Origin: Pseudomonas putida
GTDB lineage: Bacteria > Pseudomonadota > Gammaproteobacteria > Pseudomonadales > Pseudomonadaceae
Direction: 5' to 3'
Length of the DNA stretch: 64,000 bases
Assembly: GCF_030159595.1 (NCBI RefSeq)
Contig: NZ_BSKJ01000010.1
Span: 1 to 64,000 of the forward strand
In this document: positions 53,312-61,731 of the stretch, one piece after another
Position numbering within the stretch: the first letter of the stretch is position 1
Layout of the letters: each line of letters begins with the position of its first letter
Position numbers and translations under genes: made by a program
Notes under the pieces: model-generated
Database searches by the model: none
The model's input: the letters and a program-made list of their open reading frames with translations, nothing else
Told to the model about the DNA's origin: nothing

Positions 53312-54730
53312 ATGCATCAAACGTGCAACGCGCAAAGCACCGCGCCGGACGATGGCCGAGTGCTCAAACGACGGCTGGAAAACCGGCACATACAGCTTAT
53401 TTCGATCAGTGGCGCAATTGGTACTGGGTTGTTCATGGGCTCGGGCAAGATCATTGCGCTGTCCGGCACTTCGATCATCCTGGTGTATGCCATCATCGGC
53501 TTTTTTGTGTTCTGCATCATGCGGGCCATGGGCGAAATGCTGCTGGCCAACCTGCAGATGGAGTCGTTCGCCGACCTGGTGCACAACTACCTGGGGCCAC
53601 GGGCCGGCTACATACTCAGCTGGTCGTACTGGCTCAGCTGGGTGGTAGCGGCAGTGGGCGATGTGGTGGTCGTGGCAGGGTTCGTGCAGTACTGGTACCC
53701 GGACGTGCCCACCTGGCTACCTGCATTCGCCACCATGTTCCTGTTGCTTGGGCTGAACATGCTGGCGGTGAAGGCGTTTGGCGAGGTGGAGTTCTGGTTC
53801 GGCCTTATCAAGATCGTGGCCATCGTGCTGCTGGTAGTGGCCGGCTTGGTCATGATCGCTACGTCCTACACTTCGCCGACCGGGGTAACCGCCTCGTTCA
53901 GCCACCTGGTGGCGCCGGGCGTGGTCATGCCGCATGGCATCCTGGGCTTTCTCGCCGGTTTCCAGATTGCCATTTTCTCCTTCGTCGGCACCGAGCTGAT
54001 CGGCACCGCGGCGGCAGAGGCCAAAGATCCGGAAAAGACCTTGCCCAAGGCCATCAACACCATTCCTGTGCGCATCCTGCTGTTCTACATCTGTTCTTTG
54101 GTATGCATCATCAGCGTCATTTCCTGGGCCAACGTGCCGGCTAATCGCAGCCCGTTCGTTGAGTTGTTCCTGCTGGGCGGGTTGCCGGCTGCCGCTGGCA
54201 TCATCAACTTCGTGGTGCTGACCTCCGCCGCCTCGTCGGCCAACAGTGGCATCTACTCGGGTTCGCGGATGCTCTACGGCCTGTCGCACCAGCAGCAGGC
54301 GCCAGTGGCGTTCGGGCGGTTGTCCGGCTCGGGTACCCCGGTGCGTGCGTTGGTGTTTTCGGGGGTGTGCATGGCGATAGCACTGACGCTGCTGTTCGTC
54401 ATTCCGGAAGTGATGACGGTGTTTACCCTGGTGTCGACCATTTCTGCGGTGATGATCATCGTCACCTGGTCGCTGATCCTGCTGTCCTACTTCGCCTACC
54501 GTCGGCAAAACCCGCAGGCGCATGCGCAGTCGACGTTCAAGCTGCCAGGCGGCAAGGTCACTGCCGCGCTGTCGCAGCTGTTCCTGGTCTTCGTGCTGTG
54601 CCTGCTGGCGCTGGAACCTGATACCCGCACTGCGTTGTACATCATGCCGCTGTGGTATGCGGGCCTGTTGCTGGCCTACCGACGCCGGGCCAAGGCGTGC
54701 GCTGTACCACAGACCGTTAGCGCCACCTAG
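53312..54730 (+). CDS. Amino-acid permease, APC superfamily (CycA/D-Ser/D-Ala/Gly-like)
   Basis: 472 residues from ATG 53312, after AAGAGG. Twelve helices with the AAT-family motifs LKRRLENRHIQLISISGAIGTGLFMGSGKII and FSFVGTELIGTAAAEAKDPEKTLPKAI. The subgroup is the CycA/GabP/ProY/PheP type. In the neighbourhood of Lrp-like, ocd and ctlX genes it could import ornithine, arginine, citrulline or proline, but CycA-like neutral amino-acid uptake is equally possible on sequence. A CA motif overlaps its ribosome site. Convergent with the next LysR gene (17 bp gap). Confidence 0.9.
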   Translation: MHQTCNAQSTAPDDGRVLKRRLENRHIQLISISGAIGTGLFMGSGKIIALSGTSIILVYAIIGFFVFCIMRAMGEMLLANLQMESFADLVHNYLGPRAGYILSWSYWLSWVVAAVGDVVVVAGFVQYWYPDVPTWLPAFATMFLLLGLNMLAVKAFGEVEFWFGLIKIVAIVLLVVAGLVMIATSYTSPTGVTASFSHLVAPGVVMPHGILGFLAGFQIAIFSFVGTELIGTAAAEAKDPEKTLPKAINTIPVRILLFYICSLVCIISVISWANVPANRSPFVELFLLGGLPAAAGIINFVVLTSAASSANSGIYSGSRMLYGLSHQQQAPVAFGRLSGSGTPVRALVFSGVCMAIALTLLFVIPEVMTVFTLVSTISAVMIIVTWSLILLSYFAYRRQNPQAHAQSTFKLPGGKVTAALSQLFLVFVLCLLALEPDTRTALYIMPLWYAGLLLAYRRRAKACAVPQTVSAT

Positions 54731-54747
54731 GGTTTCGGGTCTCTTGT

Positions 54748-55683
54748 TCAGGTGGCTGGCTGATGGTCACGCAGCCAGTCCACCAGCCCCAGGATCGTCG
54801 GGGTGGTGGTGCGCCCATGAGGCACGACCAGGTAATAGGCCTCGCGAGGCCGCACCACAAGCTCGGTCAAACGCACCAGTTCGCCGGACGCGAGCAGATG
54901 ATCGAGCATCCGCCCCCAGCCCAATGCCACTCCATGCCCGTGCAATGCCCCCTGGATGGTGTCGGTGTACAGCTGGCAGCGCAGGTTGTATTGCAGCTTT
55001 GGCGGGTTGCCACCCAGCGCGCGGAACCAGGTGGGCCAGGTCATCCAGCCTTCGGTGGTGGCATCGGCATCCAGCAGGTCGGCACGGTACAGCGCCTCCA
55101 GCGACTCAGGTAGCGGGTTGCGTGCCAGCCAGGCCGGGGAGCACACCGGGAATATCTCTTCATCGAACAAGTGCAGGGCGATGCCATCTTCCCAGCGGCC
55201 ATTGCCAAAGCGCACCAGCAGGTCGACATCGTGGTTGCGCAGGTCGCCGGTAAACATCTGCGTGGCCAGGCGCAGGCGCACCTGGGGCAGGGCGCTGCGC
55301 AAGCGGCCCAGGCGCGGCATCACGCGTAATTGGGAGAAAGTGGCGGTGGAACTGAGCACCAGCTCCTGCTCGCTGTCGCCGTCGCTGAGGCGGTCGAACA
55401 CCGAGGCGATCTTCTGCATGGACTCGGAAATCACTGTGAACAGCGCCTGGCCTTCACTGGTCAGGCGAATGCCGCGATGCAGGCGCTGGAACAGTTGGCG
55501 GCCGAGGTTTTCCTCGAGTTGCCTGACTTGCTTGCTGACAGCCGCCTGCGTGACCCCCAGTTCCTGGGCGGCCAGGGTGAAACTGTTGTGACGGGCTACC
55601 GCCTCGAATTCGAGCAGTGCAGTCATTGAAGGAATGATGCGCCGATAGCCCTTGTGCGTGTTGCCGTTTTCTTGTGTTTTCAT
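54748..55683 (-). CDS. LysR-family regulator, GcvA type
   Basis: 311 residues from ATG 55683 (MKTQENGNTHKGYRRIIPSMTALLEFEAVARHNSF). GcvA-like HTH: TLAAQELGVTQAAVSKQVRQLEENLGRQLFQRLHRG. The effector domain includes LATQMFTGDLRNHDVDLLVRFGNGRWEDG. It faces the amino-acid permease (convergent, 17 bp), so it is not at the permease promoter. Upstream, 131 bp separate it from a START-domain gene on the same strand. GcvA-type proteins often control neighbouring aminotransferases, lactamases or transporters; none is divergent here, so the target is unknown. Confidence 0.86.
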   Translation of the reverse strand: MKTQENGNTHKGYRRIIPSMTALLEFEAVARHNSFTLAAQELGVTQAAVSKQVRQLEENLGRQLFQRLHRGIRLTSEGQALFTVISESMQKIASVFDRLSDGDSEQELVLSSTATFSQLRVMPRLGRLRSALPQVRLRLATQMFTGDLRNHDVDLLVRFGNGRWEDGIALHLFDEEIFPVCSPAWLARNPLPESLEALYRADLLDADATTEGWMTWPTWFRALGGNPPKLQYNLRCQLYTDTIQGALHGHGVALGWGRMLDHLLASGELVRLTELVVRPREAYYLVVPHGRTTTPTILGLVDWLRDHQPAT

Positions 55684-55814
55684 GCGACGTCCTGGCAAGG
55701 CGCGACGCGCTGGTCCGCGCCGCGCGGGCACAGTGGCAGAAAAAGCGCGATGGCGGTAGCTCAAGCGTTAACGCGGTCAGTTGTAGGAGCGGCCCGCGCA
55801 GGCCTGGTGACATC

Positions 55815-56414
55815 TCAAGGCTGGCGCTCAGCAACAGCCCGTAATGTGCGCAGCGTCACCACCGGCGCATCCACCACAAAGCGGTTGGCCAACCATCCCG
55901 GCACATCGCCGGCCGGGTCGGCCTGCAACTGGTACGTCACCTCTGTCTCGCGCTCACCCAGTGGTTTCATCCGCCACTCGCCGTTCAGATGCTGCACCCG
56001 GATCAGGCCGTCAACCTTGGGAATCTTGTCGGGCTCGGCGCTCAGGTGACGCAGCAGCGTGCCGTCATCCAGGCGTTCGCTGGTCACCTTCAGCACAATG
56101 TCGCGTGGCATGGTCGGCCAGGGCAGGTTGGTGGTCAGGTACACCCAGGTATTGGCACCGTCCACGTCCAGCAGGCGCATCTGGTCGCAGGCATACAGCC
56201 ACTTGCAGGCCACCCGCAGGTTCTCCTGCAGGTCAGTGAGCGTGCGCACGCTGGCTTTCATGGTGCTCACACCACGAAATTGTTGGTAAGGCGAATCGGC
56301 TACGCCACTGAGATACACGCGGATGCCCTCGCGGTCGTAGGCGAGGTTCCAGTCATCGGCGGCCGGGGCAGGGGTGCATAGCAACAGGGCGGCGAGCAGC
56401 AGGCAGCGGTTCAT
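55815..56414 (-). CDS. Exported START-domain lipid-binding protein
   Basis: 199 residues. Signal peptide (1-19, cut after PAPA), then a START domain: DDWNLAYDREGIRVYLSGVADSPYQQFRGVSTMKASVRTL, WVYLTTNLPWPTMPRDIVLK and GEWRMKPLGERETEVTYQLQADPAGDVPGWLANRF. These bacterial proteins are periplasmic and may bind sterol-like or hydrophobic ligands; the physiological role is unknown. It lies alone, downstream of ureidoglycine aminohydrolase on the same strand (90 bp gap). Confidence 0.84.
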   Translation of the reverse strand: MNRCLLLAALLLCTPAPAADDWNLAYDREGIRVYLSGVADSPYQQFRGVSTMKASVRTLTDLQENLRVACKWLYACDQMRLLDVDGANTWVYLTTNLPWPTMPRDIVLKVTSERLDDGTLLRHLSAEPDKIPKVDGLIRVQHLNGEWRMKPLGERETEVTYQLQADPAGDVPGWLANRFVVDAPVVTLRTLRAVAERQP

Positions 56415-56504
56415 GGCCGGTACCGTGCGGAAGGTGGGTGTTTGAGTATGCGCGGCAAACAGAAAGCCCGCCAGGTTGGCGGGCTCGCGGGCATCAGCCT
56501 GAGC

Positions 56505-57341
56505 TTAGCGCTTAGGGTTCAGCGTCAGGTGCACATGACGGTTCACGTCTTTGTACAGCAGGTAGCTGAAGTTGCCTGGGCCGCCGGCGTAGCAGGCTTG
56601 CGGGCAGAAGGCACGCAGCCACATGAAGTCGCCAGCTTCCACTTCGACCCAGTCCTGGTTCAGGCGATACACCGCCTTGCCTTCCAGCACATACAGGCCG
56701 TGTTCCATCACATGGGTTTCAGCGAACGGAATCACACCGCCCGGCTGGAAGGTAACGATGTTCACATGCATGTCGTGGCGCATGTCGGCCATGTCGACGA
56801 AGCGCGTGGTTTTCCAGCGGCCTTCGGTGCCCGGCATTTCGATGACGGTGGCATTGTCACGGTGGGTGACGAAGGATTCCGGTACGTCCAGGCCTTCAAC
56901 TTTCTGGTAGTGCTTGCGCAGCCAGTGGAAGGTGACGTTGGACTTGCTGTTGTTGCGCAGGCTCCACTCGGCGCCCGGGGCCAGGAAGGCGTAGCCGCCC
57001 GGTACCAGGGTGTGGTGCTTGCCTTCGACGGTGATGTCCAGCTCGCCTTCGACGATGAACACCACGGCTTCGGCGTTCGGGTCCAGCTCTGGGCGCTCGC
57101 TGCCGCCTTCCGGCGCCAGTTCGACAATGTACTGGGAGAAGGTTTCGGCAAAACCGGTCAGCGGGCGGGCAATGACCCACATGCGCATCTTGTCCCAGAA
57201 CGGCAGGTGGCTGGTGACGATGTCACGCATCACGCCTTTAGGGATGACGGCATAGGCTTCGGTGAACATGGCACGGTCAGTCAGCAGCTCGGTTTGAGCT
57301 GGGTGCCCACCGTGGGGGGCGAAGTACGAATGGTTCGACAT
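56505..57341 (-). CDS. allE: (S)-ureidoglycine aminohydrolase, bicupin (AllE/YlbA)
   Basis: 278 residues from ATG 57341 (MSNHSYFAPHGGHPAQTELLTDRA); the long frame beyond is not family sequence. Two cupin barrels: FIVEGELDITVEGKHHTLVPGGYAFLAPGAEW and, in the C-terminal half, HVMEHGLYVLEGKAVYRLNQDWVEVEAGDFMWLRAFCPQACYAGG with Mn ligands (Glu/His/Gln). It releases ammonia from (S)-ureidoglycine in allantoin degradation. Here it stands without allantoicase or ureidoglycolate genes. A CA motif lies 14-21 nt upstream and a palindrome (57459-57471) further upstream. Confidence 0.9.
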   Translation of the reverse strand: MSNHSYFAPHGGHPAQTELLTDRAMFTEAYAVIPKGVMRDIVTSHLPFWDKMRMWVIARPLTGFAETFSQYIVELAPEGGSERPELDPNAEAVVFIVEGELDITVEGKHHTLVPGGYAFLAPGAEWSLRNNSKSNVTFHWLRKHYQKVEGLDVPESFVTHRDNATVIEMPGTEGRWKTTRFVDMADMRHDMHVNIVTFQPGGVIPFAETHVMEHGLYVLEGKAVYRLNQDWVEVEAGDFMWLRAFCPQACYAGGPGNFSYLLYKDVNRHVHLTLNPKR

Positions 57342-57354
57342 GGACGATCTCGAC

Positions 57355-57362
57355 TTGTTGTT
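57355..57362 (-). promoter_or_regulatory. Candidate Hfq/Crc site before allE
   Basis: Minus strand AACAACAA, 14-21 nt before the ATG and directly after GGGGAGAG. Perfect AAnAAnAA match. Confidence 0.55.
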
Positions 57363-57458
57363 CTCTCCCCATGCCGTGAACCGCACCGGCCGGTGCGGCG
57401 CAGGGGATGTGTCGACAGAATAGGGTCGAGCGCATGCCATCCACAAATTAAATGTTGG

Positions 57459-57471
57459 AATACCCGGTATT
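57459..57471. promoter_or_regulatory. Operator candidate upstream of allE
   Basis: AATACC-C-GGTATT, a perfect 6+1+6 palindrome 4 bp after the monooxygenase stop and 118 bp before allE. Resembles LacI/GntR operators; the protein is unknown. Confidence 0.35.
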
Positions 57472-57474
57472 TGA

Positions 57475-58839
57475 TCACTGAATGTCGACCTGGCGCCCAG
57501 CGTGTCGTTCCGGCAGGTAGTCACCTTGGCCGAAGAGTTTGTGGCGCAGGGTGCCTTCGGCATAACTCGACGGGTAGCGGCCACGGCGTTGCAGCTCGGG
57601 CACCAGCAAATCGACGACATTGGCCAGGTCGTCTGGCTGCACGGCATACGTCAGGTTGAAGCCATCGATGCCGGTTTGGTCCAGCCAGCTTTCAAGCTGC
57701 TCGGCAACCTCGCTGGCTGTGCCGATCAGCACCGGTCCGCGACCGCCCAGGCCAACGAACTCGGCGGCCTCGCGAACGGTCCAGCGGCGGTTCGGGTCGG
57801 CGGCGGTAAAGGCCGCCAGGGCTGCGCGGCCTGCATCATTTTCGACGTACTCGATCAGCGCGTCGGGGTCGAGGCCGGCAAAGTCGATGCCGGTCCAGCC
57901 TGACAACAGTGCCAGGGCGGCGTCCAGGTCGACATAGCGACGGTATTGCGTGAAGCGGGCCTCGGCCTCTTCCCGGGTGGGGGCGACGATCAACAGCGCC
58001 TGGGCATAGATCAGCACTTCATCACGGCCTCGGCCGGCGGCCTCGCTGGCCTGGCGAATGCCGTCGGCGTAGCGGCGCAACACCGTGGGCGTCGGGCCGC
58101 TGATGAACACGCATTCGGCGTGGCGCGCGGCAAACTGCTGGCCGCGTGCCGAAGCGCCGGCCTGGAACAGCACCGGCGTGCGCTGCGGTGACGGCTGGCA
58201 CAGGTGCATGCCGGGCACCTGGAAGTGTTCACCGTGATGGTTGATGGGGTGCACGCGGGTTGGCTCGATGTAGCGCCCGCTGTCGCGCTCCAGCAGTACG
58301 GCGTCATCGTCCCAGCTCTTTTCCCACAGCTTGTAAAGTACCTGCAGGTATTCCTCGGCCAAGTCGTAGCGCTGGTCATGGCCCAGTTGGCGGGCCAGGC
58401 CGAGGTTGCGTGCAGCGCTGTCGAGGTAGCCGGTGACGATATTCCAGCCGACCCGGCCATTGCTCAGGTGGTCGAGCGTGGACATGCGCCGGGCGAACGG
58501 GTAGGGGTGTTCGTAGGTCAGCGAGAAGGTAACGCCGAACCCCAAGTGCTCGGTAACCCCGGCCATGGCCGGCACCAGCAGTAGCGGGTCGTTGACCGGC
58601 ACCTGTACGCCACCGCGCAAGGCGGCTTCGGGCCCGCCCTGGTACACGTCGTAAATACCCAGCACATCGGCAATGAACAGGGCGTCGAACAGGCCGCGCT
58701 CCAACAGGCGGGCCAGGTCGGTCCAGTAGCTCAGGCGGTTGAACGCTACACTGGTGTTGCGTGGATGGCGCCACAGACCGGGGGACTGGTGGCTGGCGGC
58801 GTTCATGCTGAAAGCGTTGAAGCGGATCGGGCGGGGCAT
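57475..58839 (-). CDS. LLM-class FMNH2-dependent monooxygenase (NtaA/SnaA/DszA group)
   Basis: 454 residues from ATG 58839 (MPRPIRFNAFSMNAASHQSPGLWRHP). Bacterial luciferase-like TIM barrel: FDALFIADVLGIYD, EHLGFGVTFSLTYEHPYPFARRMSTLDHLSNGRVGWNIVTGYLDSAARNLG, and PVLFQAGASARGQQFAARHAECVF. Members oxidise nitrilotriacetate, dibenzothiophene sulfone or sulfonates with FMNH2 from a separate reductase, which is not encoded here. It follows a sulfonate-type binding protein (16 bp gap) on the same strand. Likely sulfur scavenging. Confidence 0.87.
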   Translation of the reverse strand: MPRPIRFNAFSMNAASHQSPGLWRHPRNTSVAFNRLSYWTDLARLLERGLFDALFIADVLGIYDVYQGGPEAALRGGVQVPVNDPLLLVPAMAGVTEHLGFGVTFSLTYEHPYPFARRMSTLDHLSNGRVGWNIVTGYLDSAARNLGLARQLGHDQRYDLAEEYLQVLYKLWEKSWDDDAVLLERDSGRYIEPTRVHPINHHGEHFQVPGMHLCQPSPQRTPVLFQAGASARGQQFAARHAECVFISGPTPTVLRRYADGIRQASEAAGRGRDEVLIYAQALLIVAPTREEAEARFTQYRRYVDLDAALALLSGWTGIDFAGLDPDALIEYVENDAGRAALAAFTAADPNRRWTVREAAEFVGLGGRGPVLIGTASEVAEQLESWLDQTGIDGFNLTYAVQPDDLANVVDLLVPELQRRGRYPSSYAEGTLRHKLFGQGDYLPERHAGRQVDIQ

Positions 58840-58855
58840 GGTGGCTGCGCTCCGC

Positions 58856-59836
58856 TCAAGGCAACACGGAAGCCGGGTAGACCGCATCGGCTACCTGCAG
58901 CTTGTGTGGAATCAGGCCCAGGCCCTGGAAGGTGTCGGCCAGTTTCTGTTGTTCGGCGACGATCTGTGGGGTGATGGCTACGGCGTTGTAGTTACGGCGC
59001 TCGCTGGCCACTTCCAGCACGTTGGCACTGATGCCCAGTTGCGGGGCCAGCAGCGCGGCGACCTCGGCAGGCTTGGCGTTGGCCCACTGGCTGACCTTGC
59101 CCAGTTCGCTGAAGAAGGTTTTCAGCAGCGCGCGGTGCTGGTCGGCATAGCTGGCGGTGGACAGGTAGAAGGTGCGGTTGTTGGACAGGCCGCTGCCGTC
59201 TCGCAGGTTCTTCAGGCCCGGCTGGCTTTCGGCTGCGGCGAGGAACGGGTCCCACAGGGTTACGGCCTGGACACTGCCGGACTGCAGGGCAGCCACGGCA
59301 TCGGCGGCGTTGTTGACGTAGGCGGGGGTGATGTCCTTGTAGGTAAGGCCTGCCTGCTCCAGGGCCACGGCCAGGAGGTACTGCGCGTTCCAGCCGCGGC
59401 CGGTGGCCACGCGCTTGCCTTTCAGGTCCTGCACGCTGGCCAGGTGGTCCTGCTCGCGCACCACCAGGCCGATGCCGCGTGGGTAAGGTTGTTCGGCGGC
59501 CAGGTACACCACCGGTTTGCCTGCGGCCTGGGCGAACACTGACGGGGCGTCGGCGGCGTGGCCCAGGTCGATGGCACCCGTGCTCAGTGCTTCGAGCAAC
59601 TGCGGGCCGGCGGCAAATTCGTGCCAGCTGACTTTCACGCCTTGCGGCGCCAGGGCCTTTTCCAGGGCGCCGCTGCCTTTGAGGATGTTGATGCTGTTGA
59701 ACTTCTGGTAGCCGATGCGCAAGGTCTTGTCGTCGTCGGCAAGGGCCTGCGACCCAGGCAGCAGGGCGCTGGCGACACTGGCCAACAGGCCGCCGATCAA
59801 CAGACGGCGCAGGGGGGAGAAGGCACGGATGGGCAT
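58856..59836 (-). CDS. SsuA/TauA-like ABC substrate-binding protein, orphan
   Basis: 326 residues. N-terminus MPIRAFSPLRRLLIGGLLASVASALLPGSQALA, a signal peptide with a twin-arginine-like pattern, then DKTLRIGYQKFNSINILKGSGALEKALAPQGVKVSWHEFAAGPQLLEAL, the NMT1/SsuA fold, and GHAADAPSVFAQAAGKPVVYLAAEQ. Binds sulfonates, taurine or related anions in the periplasm. Upstream of the LLM gene by 16 bp in one unit, without the permease and ATPase that SsuA needs; it may lend its ligand to a distant ABC system. Confidence 0.86.
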   Translation of the reverse strand: MPIRAFSPLRRLLIGGLLASVASALLPGSQALADDDKTLRIGYQKFNSINILKGSGALEKALAPQGVKVSWHEFAAGPQLLEALSTGAIDLGHAADAPSVFAQAAGKPVVYLAAEQPYPRGIGLVVREQDHLASVQDLKGKRVATGRGWNAQYLLAVALEQAGLTYKDITPAYVNNAADAVAALQSGSVQAVTLWDPFLAAAESQPGLKNLRDGSGLSNNRTFYLSTASYADQHRALLKTFFSELGKVSQWANAKPAEVAALLAPQLGISANVLEVASERRNYNAVAITPQIVAEQQKLADTFQGLGLIPHKLQVADAVYPASVLP

Positions 59837-59903
59837 GGGGTTACTCCTTGAATCTGGGGGGTAATCGATGTGCCCAGACTAAGGAGGTGGCGTTTGGCTT
59901 TCA

Positions 59904-59949
59904 ATTTTTATATTCCGTTTCGTTAGATTGTTTTGTTATTTTTATATCC
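59904..59949. promoter_or_regulatory. Direct repeat ATTTTTATAT(T)CC in the SBP/propeller promoter region
   Basis: ATTTTTATATTCC (59904-59916) and ATTTTTATATCC (59938-59949), same orientation, 34 bp apart. The AT-rich setting upstream of the sulfur-type operon suggests a bend or a regulator-binding pair (CysB-like regulators use such AT-rich sites). Confidence 0.35.
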
Positions 59950-60032
59950 TTTTGTTTTGTAACGGTTTGCAATCGTTCGACATTTTTTTCACATTCGCTT
60001 GCTAGCATCCGGACATTCCCGAGGAGCCCTAC

Positions 60033-60914
60033 ATGCCGCACATCCTGCGCAAGCGCAGCACCCGCATCGCCCTGACTGCCACCACCGGCCTGCTTACCGC
60101 CACCTTGGGCTTTTTCGCCTGGCAGAGCTTCTACCCGGTTCAGGCTGCCTCAGGCTGGGATGTCGAGGTACTGCACCGCGATGTGACCAAAGCCGCCTCG
60201 CTGCTGCCGCAAGCCGATGGCAGCCTGCTGGTCAGCCGCGAGCTGGATGATGGCCGTGGCAGCATCCTCAAAATCACCGCGACTGGCGACCGGGTAGTGG
60301 TGATCGATAACCTGTCCAAGCCCGACGGCATGGTGGCGGCTCAAGGGGGTTGGGTGTTCAGTCAGGAAGGCGGCCAGGCACCTGTCAGCCTCGCCCGCGA
60401 TGGTCAGGTGACCCACCTGTTCGACGGCGAAAGTGTGCAAGGCTTGTGGAATGACGGCGACCACCTGTATGCCATCGAAGACCGAAAGGGCAATGGCCGC
60501 TTGATGCGCTATGACTGGAGCAGCGGTCAGCTCACTGTGCTGCGCTCCGGCCTCACCGAAACCGAAGGGCTCACCCGTTGCGAAGGCCGTTTGCTCTACA
60601 CCGAAAAGGCCAATGGCAAGGTCCGTGCCTTGTCCGACGATGGCAACGACCAGGTGGTGGTCGAAGGCCTGCGCAACCCGACGTTCCTGTACTGTGACTC
60701 GCGCGGTTTGTGGATCAGCGAAGACAACACCCACCGTGCGCGGCTGCTGCGCGTTGATGCTGACGGCGTTCAGCACACCGTGCTGACCTTCCTCAAAGCG
60801 CCGCAGTCGATCGTGGCGGATGGCAAAGGCGGTTACCTGCTGGCCGAAGGTGGGCGCAACCGCGTGCTGCACCTGACCCCGCCGCTGGAGCGCAATACTG
60901 CCCAACGGGAGTGA
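60033..60914 (+). CDS. Exported SMP-30/NHL-like beta-propeller protein
   Basis: 293 residues. An N-terminal helix or signal (about 10-35, TRIALTATTGLLTATLGFFAW) is followed by repeated blade-like units of Gly/Asp-rich sequence: DGRGSILKITATGDRVVVIDNLSKPDGM, GGWVFSQEGGQ, RKGNGRLMRYDWSSGQLTVL, TETEGLTRCEGRLLYTEKANGKVRALSDD and KGGYLLAEGGRNRVLHL. It looks like a six-bladed propeller of the SMP-30/gluconolactonase type without clear catalytic residues. Probably periplasmic and anchored. Divergent from the binding-protein gene over 196 bp. Function unknown. Confidence 0.7.
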   Translation: MPHILRKRSTRIALTATTGLLTATLGFFAWQSFYPVQAASGWDVEVLHRDVTKAASLLPQADGSLLVSRELDDGRGSILKITATGDRVVVIDNLSKPDGMVAAQGGWVFSQEGGQAPVSLARDGQVTHLFDGESVQGLWNDGDHLYAIEDRKGNGRLMRYDWSSGQLTVLRSGLTETEGLTRCEGRLLYTEKANGKVRALSDDGNDQVVVEGLRNPTFLYCDSRGLWISEDNTHRARLLRVDADGVQHTVLTFLKAPQSIVADGKGGYLLAEGGRNRVLHLTPPLERNTAQRE

Positions 60915-61052
60915 TGCCAGCGGGTTGCAGTGAAAGACTTCAAGGCCAGCCACCCGTGAAGCTTTATGGCTACCCGACCAACAGCGCGCTTCCCTGCATG
61001 GCCGCGCTCACGGATAATCCCCCTCATTCCAATAAATAGCCTGTGAGTGGGT

Positions 61053-61724
61053 ATGAGTGATTCCGTAGTTGGCCTCGGCCAGCCTGAAACCGAAGGGGTG
61101 CGCAGAACGCGCAAGAACAACCCCGAGAAAACGCGCGAGGACATCCTCCAGGCGGCCATCAACGAGTTCGTCCAGCAAGGGCTGGCCGGCGCTCGTGTCG
61201 ACGCCATTGCCGAGCGCACTGCCACCTCCAAGCGCATGATCTACTACTACTTCGGCAGCAAGGAGCAGTTGTACTGCGAGTGCCTGATCAAGCTGTATGG
61301 CGATATCCGCAAGACCGAGCAAAGCCTTGACCTGGAGTCGCTGCCGGCCGAGCAGGCGATCCGTCGGCTGGTGGAGTTCACCTTCGATCACCACGACCGC
61401 AACGTCGATTTCGTGCGCATCATCTGCACTGAAAACATCCACTATGGCGAGTACGTCAAGCAGTCTCCGGCCATTCGCGAAATGAGCAGCCTGGTGCTCG
61501 AAGCCTTGGGCAACACCCTGCGCCGTGGTGTGCAGGAAGGGGTTTTCCGTGGCGGTATCGAAGTGATCGACCTGCACATGCTGATGAGCGCGTTCTGCTT
61601 CTACCGGGTGTCGAACCGCCATACCTTTGGCGAAATCTTCCAGATCGACCTGTCTGATGACGAGATCAAGCTGCGCCACAAAGCCATGATCTGCGACGCC
61701 GTGCTGCGTTATATACGCGCCTGA
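61053..61724 (+). CDS. TetR-family regulator
   Basis: 223 residues from ATG 61053 (GTG 61047 is a near alternative). TetR HTH: TRKNNPEKTREDILQAAINEFVQQGLAGARVDAIAERTATSKRMIYYYFGSKEQLYCECL. The C-terminal ligand domain has the length typical of RutR/UidR-like regulators of catabolic or efflux genes. It ends 7 bp from the convergent GlxA-type AraC gene and is preceded by the propeller gene on the same strand (138 bp). Its target is not evident; the propeller gene and itself are candidates. Confidence 0.86.
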   Translation: MSDSVVGLGQPETEGVRRTRKNNPEKTREDILQAAINEFVQQGLAGARVDAIAERTATSKRMIYYYFGSKEQLYCECLIKLYGDIRKTEQSLDLESLPAEQAIRRLVEFTFDHHDRNVDFVRIICTENIHYGEYVKQSPAIREMSSLVLEALGNTLRRGVQEGVFRGGIEVIDLHMLMSAFCFYRVSNRHTFGEIFQIDLSDDEIKLRHKAMICDAVLRYIRA

Positions 61725-61731
61725 GCGGCGC

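Noticed and set aside
55781-55805. A further REP-like element (TTGTAGGAGCGGCCCGCGC)
   Set aside because: It matches only part of another putida repeat and has no partner or stem; too weak to list.
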